DNA from: Neostapfia colusana
Lineage: Eukaryota > Streptophyta > Magnoliopsida > Poales > Poaceae
Length of the DNA stretch: 64,000 nt
Direction of reading: 5' to 3'
NCBI GenBank assembly: GCA_030760725.1
Contig: JASWHV010000008.1
Location: 54,101,671 to 54,165,670 of the forward strand
This document shows, piece after piece, positions 1 to 9,907 of this stretch; position 1 is the first letter of the stretch, and every line of letters starts with the position of its first letter. The notes below the pieces were generated by a model that saw only the letters and a program-made list of their open reading frames with translations, made no database searches and was not told the DNA's origin. The translations under genes were made by a program, and so were the position numbers.

Positions 1-525
1 CTCTTGCTGCCTACCACGCGGGGGCAGGCAGCGCTATTCTGCCAGCCACGTGGCGGGCCCGGAGCTCTCCTCTGAGGAGAGGGAGGTTCGGCCCCGCTGG
101 ACACGTGGAGCCTTCGGAGCTCTCCCAGTAGAGGGGGAGGTCCGGCTCTGCTGACCATGTGGCGGGCCTAGAGCCCTCCTCTGAGGAGAGGGAGGTCCGG
201 CCCCGCTTGACACATGGAGCCTTCGGAGCTCTCCCCGCAGAGGGGGAGGTCTAGCTCTGCTGACCACGTGACGGGCCCGGAGCCCTCCTCTGAGAAGAGG
301 GAGGTCTGGCCCCGCTGGACACGTGGAGCCTTCGGAGCTCTTCCCGCGGAGGGGGGAGGTCCGGCTCTGCTGACCACGTGGTGGGCCCGGAGCTCTCCTC
401 TGAGGAGAGGGAGGTCCGGCCCTGCTGGACACATGGCGCCCTTGGAGCTCTCCCCGCGGAGAGGGGCAAGGTCATTAGGCAGTTTCCCCTGTGCGCGGGG
501 GTACCACATATTGAGGGTACCGACA
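1..525 (-). repeat. F-family LTR fragment (Tat-type), outer end
   Basis: This is the right-hand part of an LTR of the same family as the one at 41344-42811. It carries the same GC-rich 57-bp units (GAGCTC cores, CACGTG cores, CTCTGAGGAGAGG blocks) and the same terminal stretch ending in GGTACCGACA at 525. The rest lies left of the window. The strand is given by analogy with F, whose coding strand is minus. It could be a solo LTR or the end of a second F-like element. Long open frames here on both strands come from the GC-rich repeat and are not genes. Confidence 0.8.
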
Positions 526-765
526 AAATGAAATGAACTAAAAAACATATCATTGTTGATCCCTCCGTGAGCGACGACCACGAGGACGTCTCCCGTCAAG
601 CGGATTTCCTAAAGGTACCGCTTCAACTACTCCCGTAACATTACGCTGAATGCAATTCTTGTAACTATGGCCATATACGTTATAGTTGCTACATCTAATT
701 TATAGTGACAATGAGCACTCATCCATATCATTTCTTATACGTCTCGTTTTACACCGACCACGACT
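526..765 (-). pseudogene. MULE transposase, C-terminal end (detached)
   Basis: Read on the minus strand from 765 to the stop at 550-552, the frame encodes a basic stretch (RGRCKTRRIRNDMDE), a zinc-knuckle-like motif RCSNYNVYGHSYKNC in which the second Cys of CX2CX4HX4C is Tyr, and an Arg/Gly-rich tail. An internal TAA precedes the knuckle. Plant Mutator-like transposases end this way after their SWIM finger. The other part of the protein stops at 42812 in element F and joins this part in frame (LKQS then RGRCK). It is the C-terminus of one MULE split by F. Bases 526-549 are 3' flank with nothing recognisable. Confidence 0.75.
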
Positions 766-1862
766 TGTCTAAGTGTAGCCGTCGACAATTCCTCCAGGCC
801 TGCTCAGGGCAGCCCGCGGAGGTTCTTTTTTGGAGGGGCTAGTTCTCTCAGAGGGTCGCCTGAGTTGAAGGAGATGAAAGTGGATTGACACCAGGAGTTT
901 TACGTGGTTCGGGCCACCGGAGCATAAAACCCTACGTCCATGGGAGCTGAGTTGCTCGATTTATTGCTTGGAGCTTAGAACCGGAGTTCTATGCTTGGTG
1001 ATGAGCTAAGTTGCTAGAATGCCGAACCCACTAGAGTACGAACCAGGGTCAAATGCCAAAGGATCCGAACCCCTTGTAATGTTGCCTACCTGATCCTTTT
1101 ATAGTTCAAGGCTCGGGTGGCTTACAAGGTGGGCCCCAGAGCCCGACAGGTGGCCCCTGGAAGATTTCATGCCATCTACCATATCTTGCAGTGAATGCTG
1201 GTAGTTGTCTTTAGCAGTAGCTTCTTAGTCGTCGTCCTGCCGCGCCCTGCCCGTGCCGCAAGCTAGGCGTAGCGGTTGATGATGGCAGGGACGGCAGGGC
1301 ATGTCTTGTCGCTGTGTTTATTTGTCCACAACCTCTGACATGGCGTGCCTGTCTTCACTGTGATGTGACTGGCCACAACGCCTCCTGACAGGGGCGTGCT
1401 CCGTGTCTCCGCGTCTTGGGAAGGCGCGGGTCTTGAGTGTCTTGTACGGGCAAGGCGTGGTGTGCCTTTACTCCTGCTGCCTACCAAGCCGGGGTGGGCA
1501 GATGCGGTTCTGCTGGCCATGTGGCGGGCCTGGAGCTCACCGCTGAGGAGAGGGGAGGTCCAGCCCCGCTGGACACGTGGCGCCTTCAGAGCTCACCCCT
1601 GCGGAGGGGGCGAGGTCCGGCTCTTCTGGCCACGTGGCAGGCCTGGAGCTCTCCTCTGAGGAGAGGGCAGCCCTGGCCCTAATGGACATGTGGCGCCTTC
1701 GGAGCTCACCCCTGCGGAGGGGGCGAGGTCCGGCTCTGCCGGCCACATGGCAGGCCCGGAGCTCACCTCTGAGGAGAGGGGAGGTCCGGCCCCGCTGGAC
1801 ACATGGCACCTTTGGAGCTCACCCCTGCGGAGGGAGCGAGGTCCGGCTCTGCCGGCCACGTT
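766..1862 (-). repeat. F 3' LTR, truncated
   Basis: From TGTC at 766 the sequence tracks the F 5' LTR (41344 onward): the GTAGCCGTCGAC start, the CCTTTTATAGTTC promoter region, the GGCGCGGGTCTTGAGTG block, then 57-bp U3 units. At about 1862 similarity stops inside the U3 array, and the terminal GGTACCGACA is missing. The U3 start and the LTR/PPT boundary are therefore lost on this side, by deletion or unequal recombination. A minus-strand TATAAAA-like box is seen near 1097. Confidence 0.8.
1498..1862. repeat. 57-bp U3 array in F 3' LTR
   Basis: About six units with GAGCTC cores and (A/C)CACGTGG or CACATGG cores. Units alternate between a CTCTGAGGAGAGG type and a CCCTGCGGAGGGGGCG type, as in the other F LTR. 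Confidence 0.8.
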
Positions 1863-2696
1863 GCGTCTAGGTTCCAGCGGGAGGCCGGGGACTCCTAGAT
1901 GCTTGCCCTTGTAGCTGGAGGGCCTTGTATTTTGTCTTTTTGTTTTCTGTCTGTAGATCAGCTCGTGGAGCTCTTGAATGAACAGACTTGTTGTCTTGTG
2001 TGCCTGTGCTTTTTGCTTTCTATTCTTGGCTTGCCCTGCCCGAGCCCCTAGCTCCGTAAGGGCCCCGGGAGGTCTCCACCGATCTGAAAGCTTGCACAGA
2101 CACCTCCCTTATGCCCTTGTTCTCATAAGGACCCAAAGGGTCTTGGGTAGGAGTTTGGAGCTCTGGTCTTGAGGAGCTTTGGGGCTTCAGTACCACCGGG
2201 TGCTCTGGCCCTCCCTTGTGCAGTCCCCGTAGTGGCCCCCTGGTAGGTGTGGCCAATACTTTGGGCACACCTACCACATTCCTGCGGGGGAGCTAAGGCC
2301 AGGGTCCCCCTGACCATCCGGAGCACGCCGGTGTTGGAGCTCCGGTGCTGGAGGTCCGGGGGGCCTCTCAGGAGGTCCTGCACACAAGTAGGGAAACGGT
2401 AATTCTGCTCGGGGGCTCTCCCTTCCCTGTTTCTTAGTCTTATTTGGCTTACAGTCCTGGGCCGGTATACGGGGCTTGGGAAATTCAGTGGGCCCAGCAC
2501 CGGAGGTCCGGCTCCCTCCTAGGTCAGGGTGCAACCGTCCGGCCCCTAGTACTAGACCGTAGCACTGGGGAGGTAGAGTGCACACGCTTTGGGTACGGAA
2601 CCAGGCAAAGCAGGCTGCACACCCTGGACCTCCCGTAGGGCAGAGTGCGCACGCTTTGGGTACGGAACCAGGCAAAGCAGGCTACGCACCCTGGAC
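1863..2696 (-). other. F 3' noncoding region, distal part
   Basis: A GC-rich stretch with no convincing frame, between the truncated 3' LTR and the A1 insertion. Its right end matches 35198-35270 on the other side of A1 (shared GGGTACGGGACCAGG-like text and GCAAAGCAGG/GCTAAGCTGG), so both are one region downstream of F integrase. Tat elements usually carry long repeat-bearing 3' untranslated regions. The polypyrimidine stretch near 1930-1950 (TTTTGTCTTTTTGTTTTC) has no assigned role. Confidence 0.6.
2576..2696. repeat. 67-bp tandem duplication in F 3' region
   Basis: GAGTGCACACGCTTTGGGT at 2576 recurs as GAGTGCGCACGCTTTGGGT at 2643, a 67-bp period. Each copy continues through GGAACCAGGCAAAGCAGG and CACCCTGGAC. 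A third diverged copy sits at about 35198-35265, so A1 landed at the edge of this array. Confidence 0.8.
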
Positions 2697-2847
2697 TGTG
2701 ACACCCTCATTTCTGGTGTCAGCATATATTCATGTTTTGTGAAGATAAAATATTTTTAGAAAAGTAGGAACAGAGAAAAATATCGAAAGAATAGCCAGTA
2801 AGAGCCGAATCCAGTCCAAAGAGAGCGTCAAAGACAACTTCCGCGGC

Positions 2848-3440
2848 CCGCTGGCCACGTGGCGTGTTCGGAGCTCATCCCTGCGAAGTGGGGAGGGGTC
2901 CGCCGCTAAAATGGCTACGTGGCAGGCTCTGGGCTCATCTCCGGAAAAGAGGAGAGGTCCGACCCTGTGGGACACGTGTTGCCTTGAGCTAGCCTCTGTG
3001 GAAGAAGCAAAGGCATTTTCCGCAGGACACATGTCACCTTCGGAGCTAGTCACCACGGAAATCAGAGGACCAGTCGCACGGGATGCGTGTCGATCTCAGA
3101 GCTCACCACCGAGAGGTCCGGTTCCATTGATCACATGTCGCCACCGGAGCTTATCTCCGAGAAGTCCGTCACTGTTGGACACGTGTCGACTTCGGAGCTC
3201 GTCTCTGAGGAAAGAAGAGAGGAAAGGTCTGACACTGACATGTGGCGTGTGCGGAGCCACCATCGAATAAGAGAGGAGGTCCCGACCGCCAGGATACGTG
3301 GCGCACGTGGAGCTCACCTCCGAAGGAGAGGGAAGTCTTGCTCACTTGATACGCGCAACAACCGGAGCTCGTCCCTGCGGAGAGGGAGAGACCAGGACCC
3401 GATGGACACGTGGAGCCTCCGGAGCTCATCACCGAGGAGG
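2848..3440. repeat. U3 G-box array of A1 5' LTR
   Basis: About eleven degenerate units of 50-60 bp. Each has an ACGT-core element (for example GGACACGTGTCGACTTCGG), a GAGCTC/GAGCTA core and a CTCCGAGAGG or CTGAGGAA hairpin block. Cores include CCACGTGG, ACACGTGT and mutated ACACATGT. Similar arrays sit in the LTRs of E, G and F. Confidence 0.85.
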
Positions 3441-3622
3441 TAATGAGTTCTAGGGACGGTTTTTGGAATCTGTGCGCGTAGAAATACCGGAACAGAAACC
3501 GACCTGAATTCCACAATGATACCGCACCAAATCAACTAAAGATAAGTTGTAAGATTCAATGACAAATTTGAATAGGACTCTTATTCGGGATACAATCAGA
3601 TTAGGACTCTTCTCTTCCCGAT

Positions 3623-3630
3623 TATAAATA
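3623..3630 (+). promoter_or_regulatory. TATA box, A1 5' LTR
   Basis: TATAAATA followed by GAACCC, about 180 bp beyond the U3 array. The same box and spacing recur in the A, C and E LTRs. A splice-donor-like AG|GTAGGT lies at 3793. Confidence 0.75.
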
Positions 3631-4109
3631 GAACCCAGAACCTCTGGCCGAAACCACAAACTTCTTTTCCAACTCCTGAGCCGACGACTTAGAGCCCTAG
3701 CCGAGAAAGCCATCGCCGGAGTTCAGCAAGGAAGATCGCCGGAGGAAAGCCCAACGATCTGAGGAGGACTTCGAGACCGAGAAGAACGTAAGGTAGGTCT
3801 CCAATACCACCTTACGACATCGTTACGTTTTCTTTGCATCTGTTCTTTGATTCCTTTCGAACAGAAGCCTTCTCATGGACATATCACTTGATGATCAGGT
3901 TGATCTAAAGACAAGATCATCACCACGTCCACCTTTGATCCGAACACCTTTGTTCATCATAAAATCCATGCAAGCCATGCAAGAACACATACAAACCAAT
4001 ATAATAAAACTAATCATAGGATAGCATGCATATGCATCATCGCATCTAGTTTAAGGTTTTTGCATGATATTGATTGTTGTGAATCTTGTATGCACGTGAT
4101 CCTACATAG

Positions 4110-4193
4110 CAGGACAAGCTCAGGGAGCTGTCTACGACGAACTGCAGCAACAAGGTTTTGAGATCCAAGAACAACCGGAACCGCAAGAACAAG
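4110..4193 (+). other. Candidate LTR acidic-peptide exon 2 (A1 5' LTR)
   Basis: The segment follows TAG (acceptor-like) at 4107-4109 and ends AAG before GCAAGTG, a consensus GC-type donor. After two leading bases the 27 codons read as a Gln/Glu-rich peptide (start GQAQGAVYDELQQQ). No stop occurs in frame. Exon 3 lies at 26514-26551 because A2 separates them. No ATG is present in the exon, so the translation start is unknown. Confidence 0.5.
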
Positions 4194-4930
4194 GCAAGTG
4201 CTCCTTGACCATATTGACCCTATGTTTTGGGTAAAACTGTTTTGATTTGCGAAAAGGTGTGCGTGCTGAGTCAAACATGATGGGAAACCCTTTTATAGGA
4301 GTTTACTAGCTTTGGTTAAACCACCCTTGTCACCAGGGATGTTTACGAGTCGGGTATGGTTTTTGCTTTATGCTTCGCTGAGTCCATGGGATTGGGAAGC
4401 GAGATAGATGTGTCTAGCTAACTGCACTCATAATGATAATGAGAAACTGATGATGTTAATGAACATGGATCGGAGGGAGATCTAGGCAAGCCTGGGTTTG
4501 TGAATGAGGTAGCATGAGATTGTGGTTTACTTGCCGTAGATCTAAGGACCGGTTCATGCATGCACATGCTAGGATAACAGTGCTACCACAAGGCCAAGTA
4601 TGGGTGCGGCTTAGCTGAGTAATTACGTAAGTTGCTAGAGTGTTATGGACTGTGGAAGGCGCGGGGAATAGGAGTCGAGTGAGGACTGCCCTGGGAACTG
4701 CATGGCACAAGAGGGGGCCTGTGGGTGGGAGAATTGGAAATTCTAGCCTGCCGGTGAAACTTTAGTGAGTCCATACATCTAGTAGCCCCTTTGTAAAGGC
4801 TATTTTGTGATCTCTTGACCATACACCGACGGTTGTGTACTGGTATAATGGAGGTTCTGCAGTCGCTGACGGGTGACAAAATCACAAACTTGTGGGTAAA
4901 GAAGTGCAAACTCTACAGGGTTCTTAAAAA

Positions 4931-4942
4931 CTATCATGATAG
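4931..4942. other. Conserved LTR palindrome P2 (A1 5')
   Basis: CTATCATGATAG, a perfect 12-nt palindrome. It is preceded by the decayed P1 (CTCTACAGGG) and followed by P3 (TCGAGCTTACGG, with the CCG arm mutated). It aligns with the same block in all other Tekay-like LTRs here. Confidence 0.65.
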
Positions 4943-5249
4943 TCGAGCTTACGGTCACGAGCGCCTCGCCAACTGCCATGATTAGTTGGGATGGTTATTG
5001 GGATGGTTCTTGGTTATGGTTATTGATTATGATTATGGTTTGGTTTTGGGACTGTTGAGTCCGCGTGATAAGATGGTTGCATGACTGTTGATGTGACACC
5101 CTCATCTCGGGTGTCAACATATATTCACGATTTAAGGAGAGAAAAACATTTTAAGAAAAATAGGAACAGAGAAAATTATCAAAAGGATAGCTAGTAAGAG
5201 ACGAGTCCAGTTCACATAAGAGCACCGAAGATAACTTCTGTGGCCGCTG

Positions 5250-5770
5250 GCCACGTGGCGTGTTCGGAGCTCATCCCTGCGAAGTAGAGAGAGGCCGCCG
5301 CTAAGCTGGCTACGTGGCAGACTCGGGGCTCGTTTCTGCAAAGGAAGGGAGGTCCAACCCTGTGGGACACGTGTTGTTTCCGGAGCTAGCCTCTGCAGAA
5401 GAAGCAAAGGCATTTCCGCAGGACACGTGTCGATCTCGGAGCTCACCTCCGAGAAGACCGGTTCCATCGAACACGTGCCACCACCGGAGCTTATCTCCCG
5501 GAGGTCTGTCGCTGCTGGACATGTGTCGACCTCGGGGCACGTCTCTGAGGAAAAAGGAAATACCGGCACTAACACGTGGCGTGCGCGGAGCCACCTCCGA
5601 GCGAGATAGGAGGTCCCGACCGCCAGGATACGTGGCGCACGCGGAGCTCACCTCCAAAGAAGAGGGAAGCCTTGCTCGCTTGACACGCGGCACAACCGGA
5701 GCTTGTCTCTTCGGAGAAGGAGATACCAGGCCCCGAAGGACACGTGAAGCTTCTGGAGCTCATCACCGCG
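5250..5770. repeat. U3 G-box array of A2 5' LTR
   Basis: About nine degenerate units with CCACGTGG, ACACGTGT and ACACGTGC cores, each with a GAGCTC/GAGCTT core and a CTCCGAG or CTGAGG block. Confidence 0.85.
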
Positions 5771-5933
5771 GAGGTAACGAGTTCTGGAGCGGTTTTTACG
5801 CGTAAGAATAACGGTACGTAAAACCGACCTGAATTCCACGATGTTACTAAAGATAAGACGTTAGGATACAACAACGATCTGAATAGGACTCATACTTGGG
5901 ATACAATCAGATTAGGACTCTTCTCTTCCCAAT

Positions 5934-5941
5934 CATAAATA
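5934..5941 (+). promoter_or_regulatory. TATA-like box, A2 5' LTR
   Basis: CATAAATA before GAACC, at the position of TATAAATA in A1. The first T is changed to C in both A2 LTRs, so it is a subfamily feature. Confidence 0.6.
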
Positions 5942-6420
5942 GAACCAGAACCTTTGGCCGAAACCACAAACTTCTTTTCCAACTCCTGAGCCGACGACTT
6001 AGAGCCCTAGCCCTAACTCGCCGAATAAACCATCGCCGAAGCGCAACAAGGGAGATCGCCGGAGGAGAACCGAGCGGTCTGAGGAGGACCTCAAAAACAA
6101 ATAAGAATGTAAGGTAGGGCTCGGATACCACCTTACGACATCATTGTGTTCTCTTTGCATCTGTTCTTTGATTTCTTTCAAACAGAAGCCTTCTCGTGGA
6201 TAGATCACTTGATGTTCAGGTTGATCCAAAGACAAGATCATCGCCACGTCCACCTTTGATCCGAACACCTCTGTCCAAACAAAGCCATACAAGAACACGT
6301 GCGAACCCATCTAATAAAAGCTCATCATAGTATAGCATGCATATGCATCATCGCATCTAGTTTAAGGTTTGTGCATGATATTGATTGCTGTGAATCTTGT
6401 ATGCACGTGATCCTACCTAG

Positions 6421-7813
6421 CAGGACAAGCTCAGGGAGCTGTCTACGACGAGCTGCAGGAACAAGGTTTTGAGATCCAAGAACCCCCGGAACCGCAAGAA
6501 CAGGGCAAGTGCTCCTTGACCATATTGATCCTATGTTTTGGGTAAACCTCTTTTGTTTTGCGAAAAGGTGTGTGTGCTGAGTCAAACATGATGGGAAACC
6601 CTTTTATAGGAGTTTACTAGCTTTGGTTAAACCAACCTTGTCGCCAGGGATGTTTATGAGTCGGGTATGGTTTTTTTTTTACTTTTATGCTTCACTGAAT
6701 CTATGGGATTGGGAAGCGAGATAGATGTGTCTAGCTAACTGCACTCGTAATGATAATGAGAAACTGATTATGTTAATGAACATGGATCGGAGGGAGATCT
6801 AGGCAAGACTGGGTTTGTGAATGAGGTAGCATGAGACGGTGGTGTACTTGCCATAGATCTAAGGACCGGTTCATGCATGCACATGCTAGGATAACAGTGC
6901 CACCACAAGGCCAAGTATGGGTGCGGCTTAGCTGAGTAATTAGGTAAGTTGCTAGAGTGTTATGGACTGTGGAAGGCGCAGGGAATGGGAGTCGAGTGAG
7001 GACTGCCCTGGGAACTGCATGGCACAAGGGGGGGGGCAGTGGGTGGGAGAATTGGAGATTCTAGCCTGCCGGTGAAACCTTAGTGAGTCCATACATCTAG
7101 TAACCCCTTTGTAAAGGCTATTTTGTGATCTCTTGGCCATACACCGACGGTTGTGTACTGGTATAATAGAGGTTCTGCAGTCGCCGACGGGTGACGAAAT
7201 CACAGACTTGTGGGTAAAGAGGTACAAACTCTGCAGAGTTATTAAAACTATCATGATAGCCGAGCTTACGGACACGAGCACCTGGCTAAACTGCCATGAT
7301 TAGTTGGGATGGTTATTGGGAAGGTTCTTGGTTATGGTTAATGAGTTTAGTTATGGTTTGGTTGTTGGGACTGTTGAGTCCGGGTGATGGGATGATTGCA
7401 TGACTGTTGAGTCATGACATGAGATTTATCTCGGTGCGAGGCGAAGTTGTTTTATGAGATGATATGGTAGCGAATACGGGAAGGTATTCGTGAGATGGTA
7501 GCGAATAGGAGAAGGTATTCGTGAGTATGAATAAAGGTTGGTTAATGTTCGGGTGGAACACGGAAAGGAATGGAGGTATTTTGGTAATTTAATTCATGTT
7601 GGGATTACATTCATTTAAAGTTAAGTTGCTGTTTAATCATGATTTTATAAATTTGCTTTCCTGCAAATAAGCCTTTTTATACCTACCTTGTTATGAGCTG
7701 CATATCATGTGTTTTCCCGCACTTGCTGAGTACATCATTGTACTCAAACTTGCATTATTATTTCATCAGCAGCAGCCGAAGAAGCCTACTATGAAGACCA
7801 AGTGGGGCATTAA
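6421..7813 (+). other. Candidate spliced acidic LTR peptide (A2 5' LTR)
   Basis: Exon 2 is 6421-6504, right after TAG, 84 nt, open, ending CAGG before GCAAGTG (GC donor). Exon 3 is 7776-7813, after a CAG acceptor, encoding a Tyr/Glu/Asp-rich end (EEAYYEDQVGH) and a TAA. The donor leaves one base of a codon and the acceptor exon supplies two, so the frame is kept. Between them lies the structured palindrome block. The reading frame, intron phase and donor type recur in B, C, D and E. Start codon and expression are unknown. Confidence 0.5.
7228..7259. other. Palindromes P1-P2 (A2 5' LTR)
   Basis: ACTCTGCAGAGT (7228-7239) and CTATCATGATAG (7248-7259) are perfect 12-nt palindromes, followed by CCGAGCTTACGG. 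A hairpin-forming GTCGCCGACGGGTGAC lies upstream near 7181. Confidence 0.65.
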
Positions 7814-8126
7814 GGCGTGTGGTCTATTCTCAACTTTGCCTGTGGAGGGAGTAGAGATGGAGCCACTTCTGCTTAGATTTGCTTCCGCATTAGATAAATC
7901 GCTTCCGCATAAGAATGAAGACTTCCGCTGCATAGAAATGAGACTTCCGTTGTGAGCATGAGTCCAAGGTCCATGAGACATTGTAATAAACTCCGTTATT
8001 CGTGGTTATATATATTCTGAATTTAGTTTGTGGAAATAATGTGTATGTGTGATGAACATCCTGGGCACACATATGCATTAGTTCTCGGTTCCGTGGTTTT
8101 TCCACAGAATTGAGGGCGTCAAAGAT

Positions 8127-8139
8127 TGGTATCAGAGCC
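8127..8139 (+). other. Primer binding site, A2
   Basis: TGGTATCAGAGCC, complementary to the 3' end of initiator-Met tRNA as used by chromoviruses. It lies 3 bp after the LTR. Confidence 0.9.
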
Positions 8140-8576
8140 ACGGGTTGACAGTAGGTTACACGCCCAGATAGGAACTTTAGATTGACATTAGAGCCACGGG
8201 TTAACAGTGGTTTACACCCTCAATTAGGCGTCACAGATTGGTATCAGATTGGTAGCTAAGCCACGCTGACCAAAGGAATCACCCTAGGACGCTTAGATTG
8301 GCTTTAAACCCACCTTGACATAGGAAACCATCCTTGAATAGGAGTTGTATGAGCCCTTGCAATGATTATTTGTGATTATGTGCTTAGTGTGAGTTGTGGG
8401 ACGTCTCCAAACATTGTCCATATCCACACGTAAGAAGAAAGAGGTGTCAGATGCTTCAGCACTTGTTCACATCCTCATATGGTATGATATATATAGTCCA
8501 ACTCACCTTGATGCATATAGTTGAAGGGACCTACCTAACCTTCTAACCTTCTATTCTATTTCGTTCTCTCTCACAG
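8140..8576 (+). other. A2 5' leader, no ORF
   Basis: Contains repeated decayed copies of primer-site-like text (GAGCCACGGGTTAACAGTGG, GATTGGTATCAGATTGG). From about 8350 it has a block also found downstream of the pre-gag frame in C (GAGTTGTGGGACGTCTCC, CACATCCTCATATGG). The pre-gag frame present in B, C and D is absent here. It ends in TCTCTCACAG directly before the gag ATG. Confidence 0.65.
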
Positions 8577-9670
8577 ATGGTGAGAGGAAACGCCGGCCGA
8601 AGGAACGTCCAGGAGGATGAACATGATGAAGTTCCTGCTAACCCGGGAGCTGGTGAATACCATCTGGAAAGGTTGATGGCCATGCAAAACTAGCTATGCA
8701 AACCATGATCCAAACTTTGGGTCAGTTGCAGGCCAACCAAAACCCCGTTCCGGCACCACCGCCACCACCACCGCCGGCTCATAACAGGTTGGGAGAGTTC
8801 ATGAGGACTCGACCACCCACCTTTGCTCAAGCTAGTGATCCCATGGAGGCCGATGATTGGTTAAAATCCATGGAGAAAAAGCTTGCAATTGTTCAGTGCA
8901 ATGACCGAGAGAAGGTTCTCTTTGCGTCGCACCAACTTATGGGAGCCGCCGCTGACTGGTGGGATGCCCTGAGCAATGCTCAAGCCGACCCAGAGACAAT
9001 CACTTGGACTGAGTTCAAGGAAAGTTTCCGCTCTCATACATCCCTGCTGGTGTAATGATGCTCAAAAGGCAGGAGTTCGAAGGTCTCCGCCAAGGACAGA
9101 AAAGTGTGAATGAGTATCTCAACAAGTTCATACAACTGTCCCGGTATTGCCCCCGAAGATGTCAACTCAGACCAGAGGAAGTAGTACCTGTTCATGAGAG
9201 GGTTGAACAATGAGATCCAGGTTCAGCTCCTCAACAATGACTACGTAAGCTTCCAGAAGCTGGTTGACAAGGCCATAGTGGTTGAAAACAAGATCCGAGA
9301 GATCCAGCGAGAGTGCAAGAGGAAGATGCCATACCAGCCCCAAGGGAGCAACGTACGACCTCGGTACATGCCCCCGGCAGCACCGCAGTATGGATCAACC
9401 ACTCCTGCATACCGCCCTGGTCAGCCACCACAGCAACAACTCGTTGCTCCAGCACCTCGTGTGCCCAAGCCTCCTGCGCCCCGACCTAACAATGGCGCCC
9501 CTGTTCAAAACCCCCGCCCCAACGTACCTGCTTCCGTAGGCAACAGGGCATGCTTTGCATGCGGGGAAGTAGGCCACTTCGCGAACCAGTGCCCGAGGAG
9601 GGGCCCTAGACAGCAAGGTAACGTGCCCAAGCAGAACCAGCGACCGAACGGAGGGAACAATCAAGAAAGC
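8577..9670 (+). pseudogene. gag: gag of A2 (frameshifted)
   Basis: Structural capsid/nucleocapsid gene. It starts with ATG GTG AGA GGA just after CACAG. A proline run (APPPPPPPAHNRLGEFMRTR) precedes the retrotransposon-gag domain (DDWLKSMEKKLAIVQC, HQLMGAAADWWDAL). A zinc knuckle CFACGEVGHFANQC lies near 9550. It is broken by a 1-bp deletion near 8690 that also creates a TAG, by a deletion and a compensating insertion at about 9036 and 9150, and by a TAG near 9182. The frame ends abruptly at CCATGG (9670), where integrase sequence begins, so no protease follows. Confidence 0.85.
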
Positions 9671-9907
9671 CATGGGTACACGATTGGATTTTAGCTCCGC
9701 CTATCATCCACAAACTGACGGACAAACTGAAAGGACAAACCAAATTTTGGAGGACATGCTGAGAGCTTGCACCTTGAAACGAGGGCGTAGTTGGGATAGG
9801 AGTTTACCGTATGCCGAATTCTCCTATAACAACAGCTATCAAGCTAGCTTGAAGATGTCACCTTTCGAAGCGTTATACGGTAGGCGGTGTAGAACACCAC
9901 TGTTCTG
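9671..9907 (+). pseudogene. Integrase fragment of A2, left of B
   Basis: Begins in the GLY/THR-ARG-LEU stretch before the third catalytic residue and runs through HPQTDGQTERTNQI (catalytic Glu) and SYNNSYQASLKMSPFEALYG. It is stopped by insertion of B after CACTGTTCTG. The fusion to gag is at CCATGG, present in both parent segments, which suggests a microhomology deletion or template switch. A plus-strand frame continuing into the B LTR (to 10418) is an accidental fusion. Confidence 0.85.

Larger units (their letters stand above)
2697..5091 (+). repeat. A1 5' LTR, left part
   Basis: Starts TGTGACACCCTCATTTC and runs through the U3 array (2848-3440), TATA box (3623), leader with AG|GTAGGT donor (3793), candidate exon 2 (4110-4193) and the palindrome block (4931). 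It breaks off at GTTGA (5087-5091), where A2 entered. The remainder resumes at 26152. Confidence 0.93.
5092..8123 (+). repeat. A2 5' LTR
   Basis: Begins TGTGACACCCTCATCTC and ends TTGAGGGCGTCAAA, where other copies have CACA. Contains the U3 array (5250-5770), CATAAATA box (5934), leader donor AG|GTAGGG (6114), candidate exons (6421-6504, 7776-7813), palindromes (7228-7259) and AATAAA near 7986. Confidence 0.93.

Noticed and set aside
34..599. Overlapping long frames on both strands in the GC-rich blocks (also 1263-1914, 2730-3516, 5132-5874, 23263-23901, 31815-32620, 41841-42661, 52425-53322, 57045-57681)
   Set aside because: They arise from the 57-bp U3 repeat, which is open in several frames at once. 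The same text occurs in every LTR array, without start context or domains.
3890..3960. Possible extra coding exon in the A LTR between leader and exon 2 (ATGGACATATCACTTGATG)
   Set aside because: The ATG is not kept in A2 or in the C and E counterparts, and joining it to exon 2 gives the wrong phase.
8127..8139. tRNA-like text at primer sites
   Set aside because: Only the 12-13 nt complementary to a tRNA 3' end is present, so these are primer binding sites and not tRNA genes.
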